In this document: piece after piece, positions 25,280 to 37,184 of the stretch | Layout of the letters: every line of letters starts with the position of its first letter | Numbering within the stretch: the stretch's first letter is position 1 | Assembly (NCBI GenBank): GCA_036873135.1 | Contig: JAPTYO010000002.1 | Location: 3,648,452 to 3,712,451, forward strand | Origin: Clarkia xantiana subsp. parviflora | Lineage: Eukaryota > Streptophyta > Magnoliopsida > Myrtales > Onagraceae | DNA length: 64,000 nucleotides | Reading direction: 5' to 3' | Program-made: the position numbers and the translations under genes | Notes under the pieces: generated by a model | Seen by the model: the letters and a program-made list of their open reading frames with translations, nothing else | What the model was told of the DNA's origin: nothing | Database searches by the model: none

Positions 25280-26622
25280 GGGTTGGGCATGGTTTGGTTC
25301 TTGGACGAGCGATTCGGAACGAACCGGAACCGAATTTGTGGTTCAGCTGGTTCCATACACTGGCAAGAACCGAACCGAATTTGGAGCTTTAGAATCGAAT
25401 CATGGCTGCTTCGTGACCTATCTCTATTACAACCCGCAGAAATCCTTTATACAAAAAGAAAATTGGAAAAAAAATCTCCTATATCACAGTTTTGACAATG
25501 TATAAACATTTAAAAGGTGGGTTGTCCATGTAACATCAATAAAAACCAAATTTTATGGCAAGATTGGTTGATGATATGATACTGTTGGTAATTTTTGTAT
25601 TGGAAAGGAACGTATCCATTTACTATGAGGAGGGTCGGTAACTAAACTTTCTTATAGGGCTCTCGCAAGTTGTTCATCTTCTTCCAATTAAGATTTCGAA
25701 TATGTACATAAATTTTAAAGAGATATCTTGTCAAATTAACAAAAGATGTTTGAGATTTTGAGTCTATTACACTGATAATACCATTATCACTCACCAGAGA
25801 CATTTTTTTCTATTGTGGTTTTCTTTTGCAAGAGAGTGCAATGGCCCAGTCTATATCTGCGTTGTATTACATGTCCTACAAATGTTTGGTACACCAAATT
25901 ACAAGAGAGAACAACAATTCAAGAATCCTTAGAAAGCAGTCTCTTAGAGTTTGAAGCTGCAAGTAAGGTTCTTAACTCCAGAATTCGAAGGAGCATCCAA
26001 GTGGTACAGTTCTATAAAAAAAAATCTTAATAAAATCTTAATTAGTCTTAATTTTAGAGTTAGTATCAATTACTCATTCCTAAAATTTCCAGCCTTGTTG
26101 CAACTATGTGAAATCATTGCATGCATGAGATTAGGTCCATCAAATTGGAATACATTATTGATTTGGTTTCGACCCAAATATTGAAATTAGTCGAGGGGGA
26201 TATCCACAGAATATATACATATCAATTTAGCTGTAAAATCATATAAAATAGTAGGTGAGCCAGAACTACTTTGCCGGTACACAAGCGGCAACGACGAGGA
26301 AGCGACATCAGATCCGGCAGTCGATGGGTAGAAAGGAGAGAATTAGGTTTTCGACTGCTTGCGGATGGAGAAACTGATGGAGTTCAGTGCGGAGTAACGT
26401 ATAGATAAATGAAAACCTTAGATTAGTCGGGTATAAGGTTGTGCTTGAACCAACCCAACTATATGATTCTTTTTAGCTAAATTTTTTTTAGAAAATCCGA
26501 TTCTGAACCTATTTTGAAACGATAAAGAACCGCTCCACATAATCTCTTAAAAATCCGAATCATAGAAGAATTGGTTCAGTCAGAACCGGTTTGTTCAACA
26601 GGCTTTTCTACCCAATCCTACT
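25280..26622. mobile_element. Possible old inverted-repeat element (GGGTTGGGC ends)
   Basis: The left end GGGTTGGGCATGGTTTGG and the right end, read backwards as GGATTGGGTAGAAAAGCC, are similar over about 10 bases, and each end has TA outside. Inner flanks carry GAACCGGAACCGAAT on the left and AGAACCGGTTTG on the right. No transposase was recognised inside. Confidence 0.35.
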
Positions 26623-27813
26623 GTAACGGTCTAATGTTTCAATATTAATTAAATTAAAAAAAATCTGATTCGAGTTCTATGAATACAAAAAATGTTCTTA
26701 ACTAACATTTTAACTTTTATGAATCAATCTAAGAGCTGAGAGCCTGAGACTTTGGCATTTAGAACGACTTGACATATAGAACTCTCGTCAAGGATTCCCG
26801 TGGCAAATTTGAAAAAATAACTAATAGAAGAAATTATGTAACCCGACCCTTTTAATTCACGTGTTAATCCTTTAGTGGCTAACACATCAGAAACGGATAA
26901 TATAACAACATCATTTATGCATATATATATATATATAATAATGTATGGCTGGCTGGCCTAACTAAATAATCTGATATTATCTTGAATGAAGGCTCTTTTT
27001 TAATTCCTTTTGCACGTCATTAACGGAAGCTCTTAACAAGCAAGCTATAAGTCGGGTAGAAAGTGTGATTATATTAATTGTTTTGGTGATGTCAAAGTAT
27101 GATGAGGAGACCAAATCATTAATATTTTCAGTAATATAAATATTATATCTGTATAGTTAGGGATTTAATTAGCGTTGATTTGATTAATTTTTAAGGCAGA
27201 CTCGTGCTCCATAAAGACACGACATACAACAATGTTGGAAGCCATCCACCAGCTAGTCCCACGTTGGGTCATTCAAAATAAGCAAGCTAGCCAGCTAGGA
27301 CATTTTCCATGTCCTTAATTAAGAAATCACTGTTAATTTAATTACACTCATCATTATATATGTAGCTGATGATGTTAGCGAATATTTCTTCTTCATCCAT
27401 GATCCGCAATCTACCTGTGGTGTGCAAAATTATATGTTCTTCTCATGTGTTTCTTTCTTATCCTAGCGAGCTTCAAGATTAAGAGATCGATGCTTATCTA
27501 TGGAGGATTCGCATTGACTCGTCACGACAAATGAATTTACGCTAGATAGATTGTTTGTCAGATATTTATCAACTGATCGCATGTCCATGTTTTGTTATCT
27601 AATCTAAATCTAAGAAAATATATTATAGCATAAATTCTCATTCACGCTGTGTGTAGTAATGACTAATTTGAATATAATGCTAAAATAACTAAATATATAT
27701 ATATATTAGTAAGTATTGTTTCAGTGCGCGTCTCTATGAGTTTGATATTTTTGTGAAACCCAACCACAAAATAAAAAAAAAAAATGATTGAAGTACCACA
27801 AATTGATCAACTA

Positions 27814-27877
27814 GCACCCATGATCTAATACATAAGGCGATTGACTTCTAATCAAGCGGTTCGAGTCTCCGCGGCTC
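27814..27877 (+). pseudogene. Degenerate tRNA-Arg(TCT)-like segment
   Basis: The segment starts GCACCC, has a D-arm-like TCTAATACATAAGGCGA, then TTGACTTCTAATCAA, which forms a 4-bp stem around a 7-base loop CTTCTAA with anticodon TCT. A T-arm-like GGTTCGAGTCTCC follows. The variable region and T-stem are short, and the 3' end does not pair with the 5' end, so this is not a working tRNA. It may be a tRNA relic or the head of an old SINE. Confidence 0.4.
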
Positions 27878-28321
27878 TATTTTAAAGAAAAAAAATTAAA
27901 CCTCCTATTAAAGTTGGTCAAGGCCGAGGTGGCCGGAAGGATGTTTAAGTATAACATGTGGTTAGTTTTAACTTTCTCATTTTTTAAGTGTAATAAATAA
28001 TAAATGCACTATCATTTTGTTTTTGTTTATACTTATAGAGAAACCTACTTAGGAAATATTAGAGCGTTAGGAAAATATTTTTCTTTTTAAACGATAGAAA
28101 GTTCATTTAGATAAAGTTTATATATTAAAAATGTAATATATATATTAATTAAGATAAGTAGAAATTTTATTTCATATTTTAAAATATATTATAATATATA
28201 TTAATATTACCAATATAGATTATTAATTAATTATTTACCACAACAGTGAAAATGTGTATGAAGATGTAGAGACTAATTAAATCTCAAAACTCACAAGTAC
28301 GGACGGAAAAGTAGTATAAAA

Positions 28322-28329
28322 TATAAATA
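28322..28329 (+). promoter_or_regulatory. TATA box of the patatin-like gene
   Basis: TATAAATA lies about 180 bp before the ATG at 28506. It is followed by a TTGAC word (W-box core) at about 28347, which fits the stress-inducible habit of patatin-like genes. No reporter or start-site evidence is available. Confidence 0.55.
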
Positions 28330-28505
28330 CCCACCACCTTTGAGTTTTGACATGCTTAATTAAACACAAGTCAATATATATAGCTTATCTCCCTCTCTCA
28401 AGAATTGGTATACCTAGCTAGCTAGCCTGCAACTCTCTCTATAATTTCTCTATTTCTCAAACTAGCTAGCTAGTTTAAAGGTTGAAAAAGCTAAGTGTAG
28501 GTGGT

Positions 28506-31500
28506 ATGGCGGCGGCAAATGATGGTAACTTGATTAGTGCGACTCTTCAGCCTCCGACGTTCGGAAACCTTATAACCATTCTCAGCATCGATGGTGGTGG
28601 AATCAGAGGGATTATACCCGCAATCATTCTCAAACTCCTCGAGTCTGAGCTCCAGGTATCATATACATATATTTAACCATATAATATGATGTAACGGTTC
28701 TTACATGTACATATGATCAGTGACTATATATATGTGTGCAACATACAGAAACTTGACGGGGAAGATGCGAAAATAGCGGATTATTTCGATGTGATAGCGG
28801 GTACGAGTACCGGGGGTCTCATAACCGCAATGTTGGCATGCCCCGGTGATAATGATGATCAAAACAATAATCGTGCCTTATTTTCGGCTAATGATATAGT
28901 CGACTTTTACAGAGATAATGGCCCCTTAATATTTCCTCAAGAAGACAAGTATATATAAATTGTCACATTTAATTATATATATATTGTTGAGTTAATAATT
29001 ATATATACATATGAAGGTATAATGAAGAAGTGCGTATATATGGATGCAGTTGGTTTGGGTCGATGATGAATAGGATGAAGCTTGCGATTGGACCAAAGTT
29101 CAATGGGAAATATCTGCATAAACTACTTAGGGCAAAACTGGGGTCTCGCAAGTTGGAAGATACATTAACAAACGTTGTCATCCCTACTTTTGACATCAAG
29201 CTTCTCCAACCAATTATCTTTTCTAGCTACCAGGTATATATATATATATATATATATATAGAATCGAAATAGATATATAGAAATGGCGGAAATACTATAT
29301 ATATGCATTAAGTCAATCCGATTAGTAAAAATAGCATAAGTACAATGAGTCTTCGGGCCCGATACGAGTTGGGTTCACAAGAGGCCAACCCAAATCTTAT
29401 CCGAAGACATGTTTGGGTCAGCAGTCCGAATCGAACCCTACCCGACGCGTTATCGGGTCAGCCTTTTTTTAAATAATAAATGTTTGATTTGATTATATAT
29501 AATAATCTCCTTTCAAAATTAGACTAACATCAATTTCAACCAAAATTAGACTAACATCAACATCAATAATCATCCTATGGTATTAACATCAACAATTCAA
29601 CATCAATAATCATTATATAATGACATACTTAATATTCAATAATCATCATTGATTTTAAAGTTTAATCATGAATCATGATATTTAAGACCTTAACTTTAAA
29701 TTCTTAATACAATAATTGACAAAATGTCCTTACAAAAATATAAATATAAACTAATTTGATGAACCTTCTATGCTTCTTTAGAAATAATCATAATGGTCAA
29801 GATCTATTGACATGAATCCTTAATTTCAAGACATGATCAAACCAACCCAATTCGGGTCAATTCATACCAAATTCGGGTCGGTTCCAAAATGACAGGGACT
29901 ATGGTAGGGGGACTTCCTTCTGATCAATTGGTTATAGTGCATTCCCTAATAAACTAAATTTGTACATTCCCCAATAAACTAATTTTTTTTGGCCATGAAT
30001 TAAATTAAAACTAATCAAAAGTCGATTCGAACAGTGAAATGGATTTTTCATGTTGAATTTGTATAATTATAAAATCTAAAGTGCAATTAAACTATTATGA
30101 AATTTTTTTGGCCGAACTATTATAAAGTTAGATATATGTGAAGTTGAAAAATAAAAATTATATCGCAGGAACACATTAGAAATTCAAAAAATAGTGAGAT
30201 TTTAGAACCAAAAATAGATTGAAAATTATAGTCCCTTAAAATACTCCATTACTGCTTGGCGCAGGTATAATAATTCTCTATGTGAATTTATAATTCTGTT
30301 GGATATATATATAATCACATACTAGTTTAGCTAGAGAATATACCAGAGGATAATTCCCACATTACGCCTAGAAGATCCATATATATGGACAGCATGATAG
30401 TTAGAATCGTTTTTAAATATTGTTGACGATAGATTAAAAGAAAAGGAATTATAAAAATATTATATTATTATTATTATATAAAATAAAAATATATAATGAA
30501 TGAGCTTGGAGTACAACATGTTCAGGCCTCCACTTTAAGTATAATATATACTCAAGGGTCGGTTAATTAATTAAAGCGCGCACCACCTAGCTGGCTAGCT
30601 CTAACTAATATAAGCCTCCGATCTAACCTAACGTGTGAGCGTGTTTGTAGTAAACTAATTGCTTCCACCATGCATATGAGATGGGAAATTATTATATGCC
30701 GCCACGGAATGGTCACGTCTTTTTAAAAATAGTAACTTCCAATATCAAAAGGAAAGTTAGTTAAAAGTATTAAAAAAATTATAAACTAATAACCTGTTAT
30801 AGCAGGTAAGGAGAGAGAAAATGTAATTTTTTTTTCTTAATTTTTTTTTCTTTTTAATTTTGTTATAAAAAAACACCCAAATTTTATAATAAAAAAACAT
30901 TCTGAACAAGACTGCCGAGAAGATTTTTTTTTGTCAAAACTAACTTTTCTTAATTTTGTTTTTAAAAGCATCTAAATTTTATAAATAAAAAAAAAAACAA
31001 ATCATCCGTTTGTTAAAACCAAAAAGACTACCGATATTTCTTTTTGTCAAAACCATTTTTTTTTTTTTTTTGTATTTGAACAAGTGGTCAGAACGCACAC
31101 GGACCGATTCGACCGGATGAACCAGGAATCGAATCCCTCACGGGTTTAGGTTTCAGTTCGAATCTAATAACATGGGACTATATACAAAGATATTATTACT
31201 TTTCATAAAATTTTAGGTCATACTTTTCTTAGCAATATATATATATAAATAAAGAGAATGCATTTACGGAAGAAAAAAACATTTACTTAATAACATTGTA
31301 CCTAAAATGAAAAATACTAGCTGAAGCAACATACTGCTTTTATTAATTGAAATTAACGGATAAACTCTGCTAAAAAAAAATTAACTGATAAACTTAATTA
31401 AAAATCTAACATTGGCTACCTACTTAATATTAAATAAATACATTAGTGGACATAGACAAAACACATTAAGTGACAACTGGAGAATTAAACAAATGGAAAA

Positions 31501-32356
31501 TTAACCTACTCAAAGATTGGAAGTTTGTTACCCCTTCTACTGTTCCAAATCAAGTGGCACTTAACGATTGGTATGTAAAATATTTTAAATTTTAAATCGT
31601 GATGTTGTACAATATATTAGTATCACATTTATATTAAAAATTTCAATGTGCATAAATAGGGTTAATTGCGGTCTCTATGTTATACACTTCATGCAACACC
31701 TAGAAGAGATTCCTAATATAACACCATCTACAGTAAGTACTATGTACAGTAACTACAAAATATGTAATTCATTATAAATGTATTAACGAAAATATTTTGT
31801 ATTTTTTAGGTGTTAACATCATCCAAGCACCGTTTGTTTCTGATGGCATCCCTGATTCTCTGGAGTCAAAATGAAAAACCTGATAAAATTATGAAAGCAG
31901 CATGTGACATGTTGATTTAAAATATTTTAGTACAAACATGACATTTATATATTGTTTCGTATAAAAATATTTATTTCGTTCTAAGTGTAATTGTTTTGGC
32001 GCATATTTGTTTATATGAATTACCTATAATTAAACTTTTTTTTATTAGTTTGTTGGTAAAGAGACAACAAATAAACCTAAATTGATTTATTTGTTACTCA
32101 CAATATAAAACGAAACTCAAAATTTTAAAATTAAAATTGCAAGAGCGGGGGACATGTTATTTTTCTTAAATATATAAAAACGTAATTCAAGTAGTACTAT
32201 ATTTGTTTTTAAAATTATTTACGATATACAATGATGACAGATAAAAAATAAATTTAATTTATCAACAACAAAATATTTTAAGTATTATTGAAAAAATGTG
32301 TATTTAATACTATATTTAGTTGGCAAAAAAAAAAATACTATATTTATTTGTGTTTA

Positions 32357-32413
<57 letters not shown>

Positions 32414-34515
32414 AGAGTACTAAAATTATTTAGCATAAAAAATTCTAATAGTATAAATTTATTATTTTTTGGGTAAATTTTTTTTATTATTAATGATTTA
32501 AATAATATTTATATAAAAGTAGATAATAAAATATTAATATATATACTTGACTAACCTGCAACTTGTTAGATAGGTAATTTGTTTTTTTTATTTATATTTA
32601 ATAGTTTAAGAAAATTATAACCATTTTAAAACATTACTATTTTAAGAAAGCGGGACGATTTCGCCGCGGCACCGAAGTGGCTCCCTGCATGAGGTAGTTA
32701 ATTAACACATCAATTGAAGTGTCTTTAGTAGAAAAATATTATAATACACTACCTCCTATCACTAAATTATTTTAGTGTGAAACTCACTTGTATAGAGAGT
32801 TGATCTATATATATTGAGGTTGACATGAAATCTAACATGGTTTTAGAACCGAATCTACATATACTGTCACATGGTTTTAGAACCGAATCTATATATACTG
32901 TCGGTGTTGGGTTTGTATCCTCAAATTCACGTATCAGCTTTGTCCAAATTTGGTTTGGATGTGAGAGGGGTAATAATCTACCTCTTGCTATTATCAATTC
33001 GTTTTAAAATAAAATCCACTTGTATAAATTATTGCTATATGTTGCGCATCGGCCTCGGCTCAGCCTAGTTATATGAAATTTAACGGAGAGAACATCTTAT
33101 TATTGTAAATTATTTATACCTGTTTTTTCTTTTTGGAATTTTAGCTAAAAACTTATGTACATATTCTAAATGCTTTCTTTTCATATATATATAGCAAACT
33201 TTTTTTTAAAAAATTATATGATAATAAAAACAATATATTTTGGGATGGATGGATGGCAGGTTAAGAAGAAGAAGAGTATTAATGCGTTGCTTTCGGACAT
33301 ATGTATCTCAACATCAGCAGCACCAACGTATTTCCCAGCCTACTACTTCAAAACACAACAAGACGACTCCTCAACACGAGAATTCAACCTAATTGATGGT
33401 GGTGTTGCTGCAAATAATCCAGTACGTAAATTCATTAATTATATCCTTAAATTAATAATTGCATAAAAATATATATCCTAATGAATTATTATTGTAATTA
33501 GACATTGATTGCAATGGGTGAGGTGACAACACAAATGAATGGAGGAAGTAGCGATTTCTACCCAATTAAGCCAATGGCTTATAATCGTTATCTGGTGATT
33601 TCCATCGGGACGGGTTCCCAGAATTCCCAGGAAAACAACCATTATACTGCTAAACAAGCTGCTAAATGGGGTGTTTTCGGTTGGCTCACAACCAGCGGCC
33701 GGAGTCCGTTAATCGACATTGTCACCCGAGCTTCCTCCGATATGGTCAATCTTCACCTTTCTCAGCTGTTTCAGAGCTTAAACCTTGAACAAAACTACCT
33801 CCGTATTCAGGTAATTAATAATACATGCTGATTAATACATGGGTTAAGCATAAAAACCTATAAACTGTCTGGAGTTTGCTCTATATGAGATTTTGGTGTC
33901 TGAACTTTAAATGAATGGGGTGTTTTAACTTTGTTGAAATTTGCTGTCTCCATCTAAATTTCGTGTTAAAATTGACAGAACTTGGTTAAGTATTTGTCAC
34001 ATGACCCGATAAAAAAAATATCAAAATTGCCCCTAGTTGGGTGGTGGCCGGCCGGAGTAAACATAATAGTGTATCAGAGGCAGTATCGACTTTTCATATC
34101 ATTCTGTCAAATTTGACAGCAAAAATAGATGGAAAACTAAATTTTAACAAAATTGAAACTTCAGACAGTCCATATCAACAATTTAAACTTCAGAACTAAA
34201 ATTTCACATAGAGCAAATCTCAGACGGATTATAGGTTCTTAACTCTTACTACAGTTGCACCTAACCAACCATGTTGATTGGTTTGGCACAGGACGACAAG
34301 TTAGACCGAAAGTTAGCATCGATGGATAATACTGCACCGATAAACATGGAGGATTTAATCAAAACTGGAGAAGAATTGTTGAAGATGCCTGTGAGCAGGG
34401 TCAACTTAGACACCGGCTTGTACGAGCCTGTTGGTAATAATAAGGAGACTAATGAAGAGGCTCTTACCAGGTAAATTAATTAAAATTTAATATTATGTTA
34501 ATTTAACAAACACAA

Positions 34516-34566
<51 letters not shown>

Positions 34567-34736
34567 TGTGTTTCAACTGATTTAAACTTTAATGTAAATA
34601 ATATGCATGCAGGTTTGCAAAGTTACTATCTCAAGAAAGACAATTTCGTCATAGCAAGTCACCTCAAGGACAGCAACAACCCTCTCACGCAAGCCAACAA
34701 TTAATCGTTAACAATAATCAAGATCAAACATCATAA
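28506..34736 (+). CDS. PLP2: Patatin-like phospholipase (PLP2/pPLA-II type)
   Basis: Seven exons: 28506-28655, 28749-28948, 29017-29233, 33260-33421, 33502-33810, 34292-34470 and 34613-34736. They join to 446 aa. The enzyme hydrolyses acyl groups from membrane phospholipids and galactolipids. The oxyanion-hole DGGGIRG is in exon 1. The nucleophile elbow GTSTGG puts the catalytic Ser at S70. The DGG motif with catalytic Asp D235 is in exon 4, followed by VAANNP. The C-terminal VSRVNL and NEEALTRFAKLLS blocks are typical of the cytosolic pPLA-II group; no signal peptide is seen. Intron 3 is 4.0 kb and full of repeats, and intron 5 contains a Mutator-like element. The C-terminal tail is Gln-rich. 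The exact member within the PLP group is uncertain. Confidence 0.9.
29234..33259. other. Repeat-filled 4-kb intron of the patatin-like gene
   Basis: About 29345-29895 has GGGCCCGATACGAGTTGGG-like and CAACCCAATTCGGGTC-like ends and looks like a MITE. About 30830-31055 is an imperfect tandem pair of a roughly 110-bp AT-rich unit (TTAATTTTGTT ... TTTTTGTCAAAAC). A TA repeat covers 32360-32411. About 32836-32900 has two copies of the word ATGGTTTTAGAACCGAATCTA. No coding exon of the gene appears to be missing inside. Confidence 0.6.
32360..32411. repeat. (TA)n microsatellite
   Basis: About 26 uninterrupted TA units lie inside intron 3 of the patatin-like gene. A similar run at about 34521-34564 lies in intron 6. 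Confidence 0.9.
33841..34245. mobile_element. Mutator-like inverted-repeat element inside a patatin intron
   Basis: The left end starts GGGTTAAGCATAAAAACCTA. The right end, read backwards, starts GAGTTAAGAACCTATAATCC. The arms share CTATATGA or CTATGTGA, TCTGAACTTTAAAT-like and TTTTGTTGAAATTT-like words over about 120 bp. Flanks TTAATACAT (33832-33840) and TTACTACAG (34246-34254) agree at 7 of 9 positions, fitting an aged 9-bp duplication. A short GGTGGTGGCCGGCCGGAG remains in the centre. It is contained in intron 5 and does not touch the splice sites. Confidence 0.65.
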
Positions 34737-35194
34737 TACCTCAATATTCATGTTTCCTATACACACTTGCTTTAAATATCAAACATTTACAATTCTATAA
34801 TAATGGGAGCTCACATTGAACTCTTACACTATATTACGTGTGCATCACTGTATGTATATATATGTTAGTGTCTTGAGTTTTTATCTTTTGGGTGCTTGAA
34901 AATTGTCCTTAGCTTTGGTGCTAGCATTATTGATAAATGGATAATGTAATTATTACTAATATGTGTGATTTGTACGTGCCACTCTAATTTATGTCTCCCC
35001 AGCATATCTATTATTTAATTATCGGCCTAATTATATATGCTCTAATTTAAGAAAATCAGGGATTAAACCGCATTCAACTAATTATAACCATATAATTACT
35101 TGAATAGCTAGGTGGGTTTTCAATTACTAATTATCTAAGTTTAGTAATAATAATCGTTGGTATATACATTGAAAATTATGATTCCGCGGGTAGA
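34737..35194. other. Short gap between the patatin-like and WD40 genes
   Basis: About 460 AT-rich bases must hold both the terminator of the patatin-like gene and the promoter of the WD40 gene. Nothing else is seen. Confidence 0.5.
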
Positions 35195-37184
35195 ATGTGT
35201 ATCCGTTATACTACCCTTAATTTAGATACCCTCCAAAACCTCCTTTCCATTATACTTATTCCCACATTTCTCATCACCCATTTCTGGAAATTTAGGGCAT
35301 TCTTTTCTGAAACCATGCTCCACAAATCTCATCCATCTTTGGAGGTTAAAGCCTCCATTCAATTACTCCACTCATCAACCATAATCTACCGAAACTACAA
35401 TGACGATGTCGAAGATACCGACGATTCCCCGGGAAGTTCGCCAAGTTTTGATTTTGTCGACCTAATGTTTTCGTTTCTCAATAGCGGCAACAGATTGTAC
35501 CGAGCCTTAGCCGTGTTACCCGATCATGTGGGCTCGGTTTCTTCTCTAGCCCTATGTGGAGAGTTCATATTGAGCGGTTCGCAGGGGAACGACATCATAG
35601 TATGGCAACAGCCCGATTTAAGGATGTTGACCAAGTTCGGGCAGGGCGAAGGGTCGGTCAGGGCAGTGGTGGCTGTGGGCAACAGGTATAGAAGAATAAG
35701 AATGTATATTATCTTATTTAAGATTAATTTTATATATATATATATATAAAAGACTAAATTTAGTAACAATATAATAAGGAAAACATAATCTGATGACAGG
35801 GTATTCACTGCCCAACAAGACAACATGATTAGGGTTTGGAAGGTTTCGAGAAGGTCCGACGAGATTTTCAAGCTCGTCAACACGCTCCCGACCATGAAGA
35901 ACTATTATGTAGGCAAGTTCGTAAAGAGACAGTATCATAAGAAGTTGTGGTTCGAGCACTCGGACACGATTTCATGCTTGGCGGTGTCGAACGGGCTCAT
36001 ATACTCCGGCTCGTGGGATCATACACTTAAAGTGTGGAGGATCTCTGATTTGAAGTGCATGGAATCTATCAAAGCTCATGATGATTCCATCAATGGGTTG
36101 GTTTCCTGCAAAGGGATAGTCTATTCGGCTTCTGCAGATGGAAAGATCAAAGCTTGGGGCAAGGGTAATGTTTTAAATGATAAATTCTAGGGTTAAAGAA
36201 CCTAAAAACAGTCTCACTATATAGTCAATGCTGTAATCATTATTTCATAATTAAAATGTTAATTTTCGGTGTTTTATAATCAAATTAGTTGATTTTCAGT
36301 TCTTTTTCTCTTAAAATTATTGAAGAAACAAAAATAAGTTTTTTAAGCATATGATAAGCTTAAACAATAATCAACAAATCTGATGTTTCGAAAAAGTGGA
36401 AAACAATATGTTTTTGTTGCTTAGAACACCAATTTTAATGCTAACATCAGCCGAAAAAAGTGGAAAGTAACAAATCTGACAGTTAAAAAGGCAAATATTA
36501 ACATTTTAAATATGAGCTAGACTTCAATTAACAACATGACTTATAGTTGAGACTGTTTCTAAAGTGCATCGTAGACGATTTAGTATAAGCTATTAGATCT
36601 TTAAAGATTACTATATGATCTCATTAGGCAGTGAGAGAAAATGAAGAGTTTGCATGCAGTTCATTGCTTTAATACTTTTTTCAACAGGTAAAGGAGAAGG
36701 GAAGAAAAAAACTTTACATTACTTGAGGGGGGTGTTAGAAGGGCATAGTGGTGTTTCGGTTAACTCGGTAGCGGTCTCCGACGACGGGAAGTGGGTTTAC
36801 GGAGGCGGGTCAGACGGGTATTTGATGGGTTGGAAAGGGAACAATGAATATGTGAGGTGGAAATTGGTGTGTGATATAAAAGCACATGAAATGTCCATCT
36901 TGTGTATGTGCATGGTAGGGAAGTTTTTGTGCACTGGTTCAGCAGATAAGAGTATAGGGATTTGGAGAAGAAAGGCATTGGGTGAGATTACAATGGTGGG
37001 ATGCATAAGAGGACATGAAGGGCCAGTGAAATGTCTGCAAGCTTCACATTTTAGTGTTGGAGATGGGTTCATGTTGTATAGTGGGAGCCTTGATAGGAGC
37101 TTGAGGGTGTGGTGGGTCCCTAAGAACTCCATGGAAGGACAAGACTCATATTCTGTAGAAGAAGAAACATCTATTTTATGGTAA
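35195..37184 (+). CDS. WD40-repeat protein, JINGUBANG-like
   Basis: Three exons: 35195-35685, 35800-36164 and 36688-37184, giving 450 aa from the first ATG, or 410 aa from the in-frame ATG at 35315. The first start would put a hydrophobic stretch (LLSIILIPTFLITHFW) in front, which is unusual for this group, so the start is open. At least six WD repeats are visible, ending IIVWQQ, MIRVWKV, LKVWRI, IKAWGK, IGIWRR and LRVWWV, with GSWDHTLKVW, SADGKIKAW, GSADKSIGIW and GSLDRSLRVW as the clearest blades. They should fold into one beta-propeller that acts as a protein-binding platform. Arrangement and short N-terminus resemble JINGUBANG, a pollen-germination regulator in Arabidopsis; the exact orthologue is not certain. 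Confidence 0.82.

Larger units (their letters stand above)
24828..28320. other. Long intergenic stretch with repeat remnants
   Basis: No gene was recognised. A perfect 60-nt palindrome sits at 25188-25247. About 25280-26622 begins GGGTTGGGCATGG and ends with the reverse complement of GGATTGGG; both ends are full of AACCGAACC-type words and lie next to TA, so this may be an old inverted-repeat transposon. 26640-28320 is AT-rich, with a degenerate tRNA-like segment at 27814-27877. Frames at 25028-25237, 25815-26184 and similar look random. Confidence 0.5.

Noticed and set aside
36760..37132. Minus-strand frames of 72 and 111 aa
   Set aside because: These are antisense shadows of the last WD40 exon, which has clear WD repeats on the plus strand.
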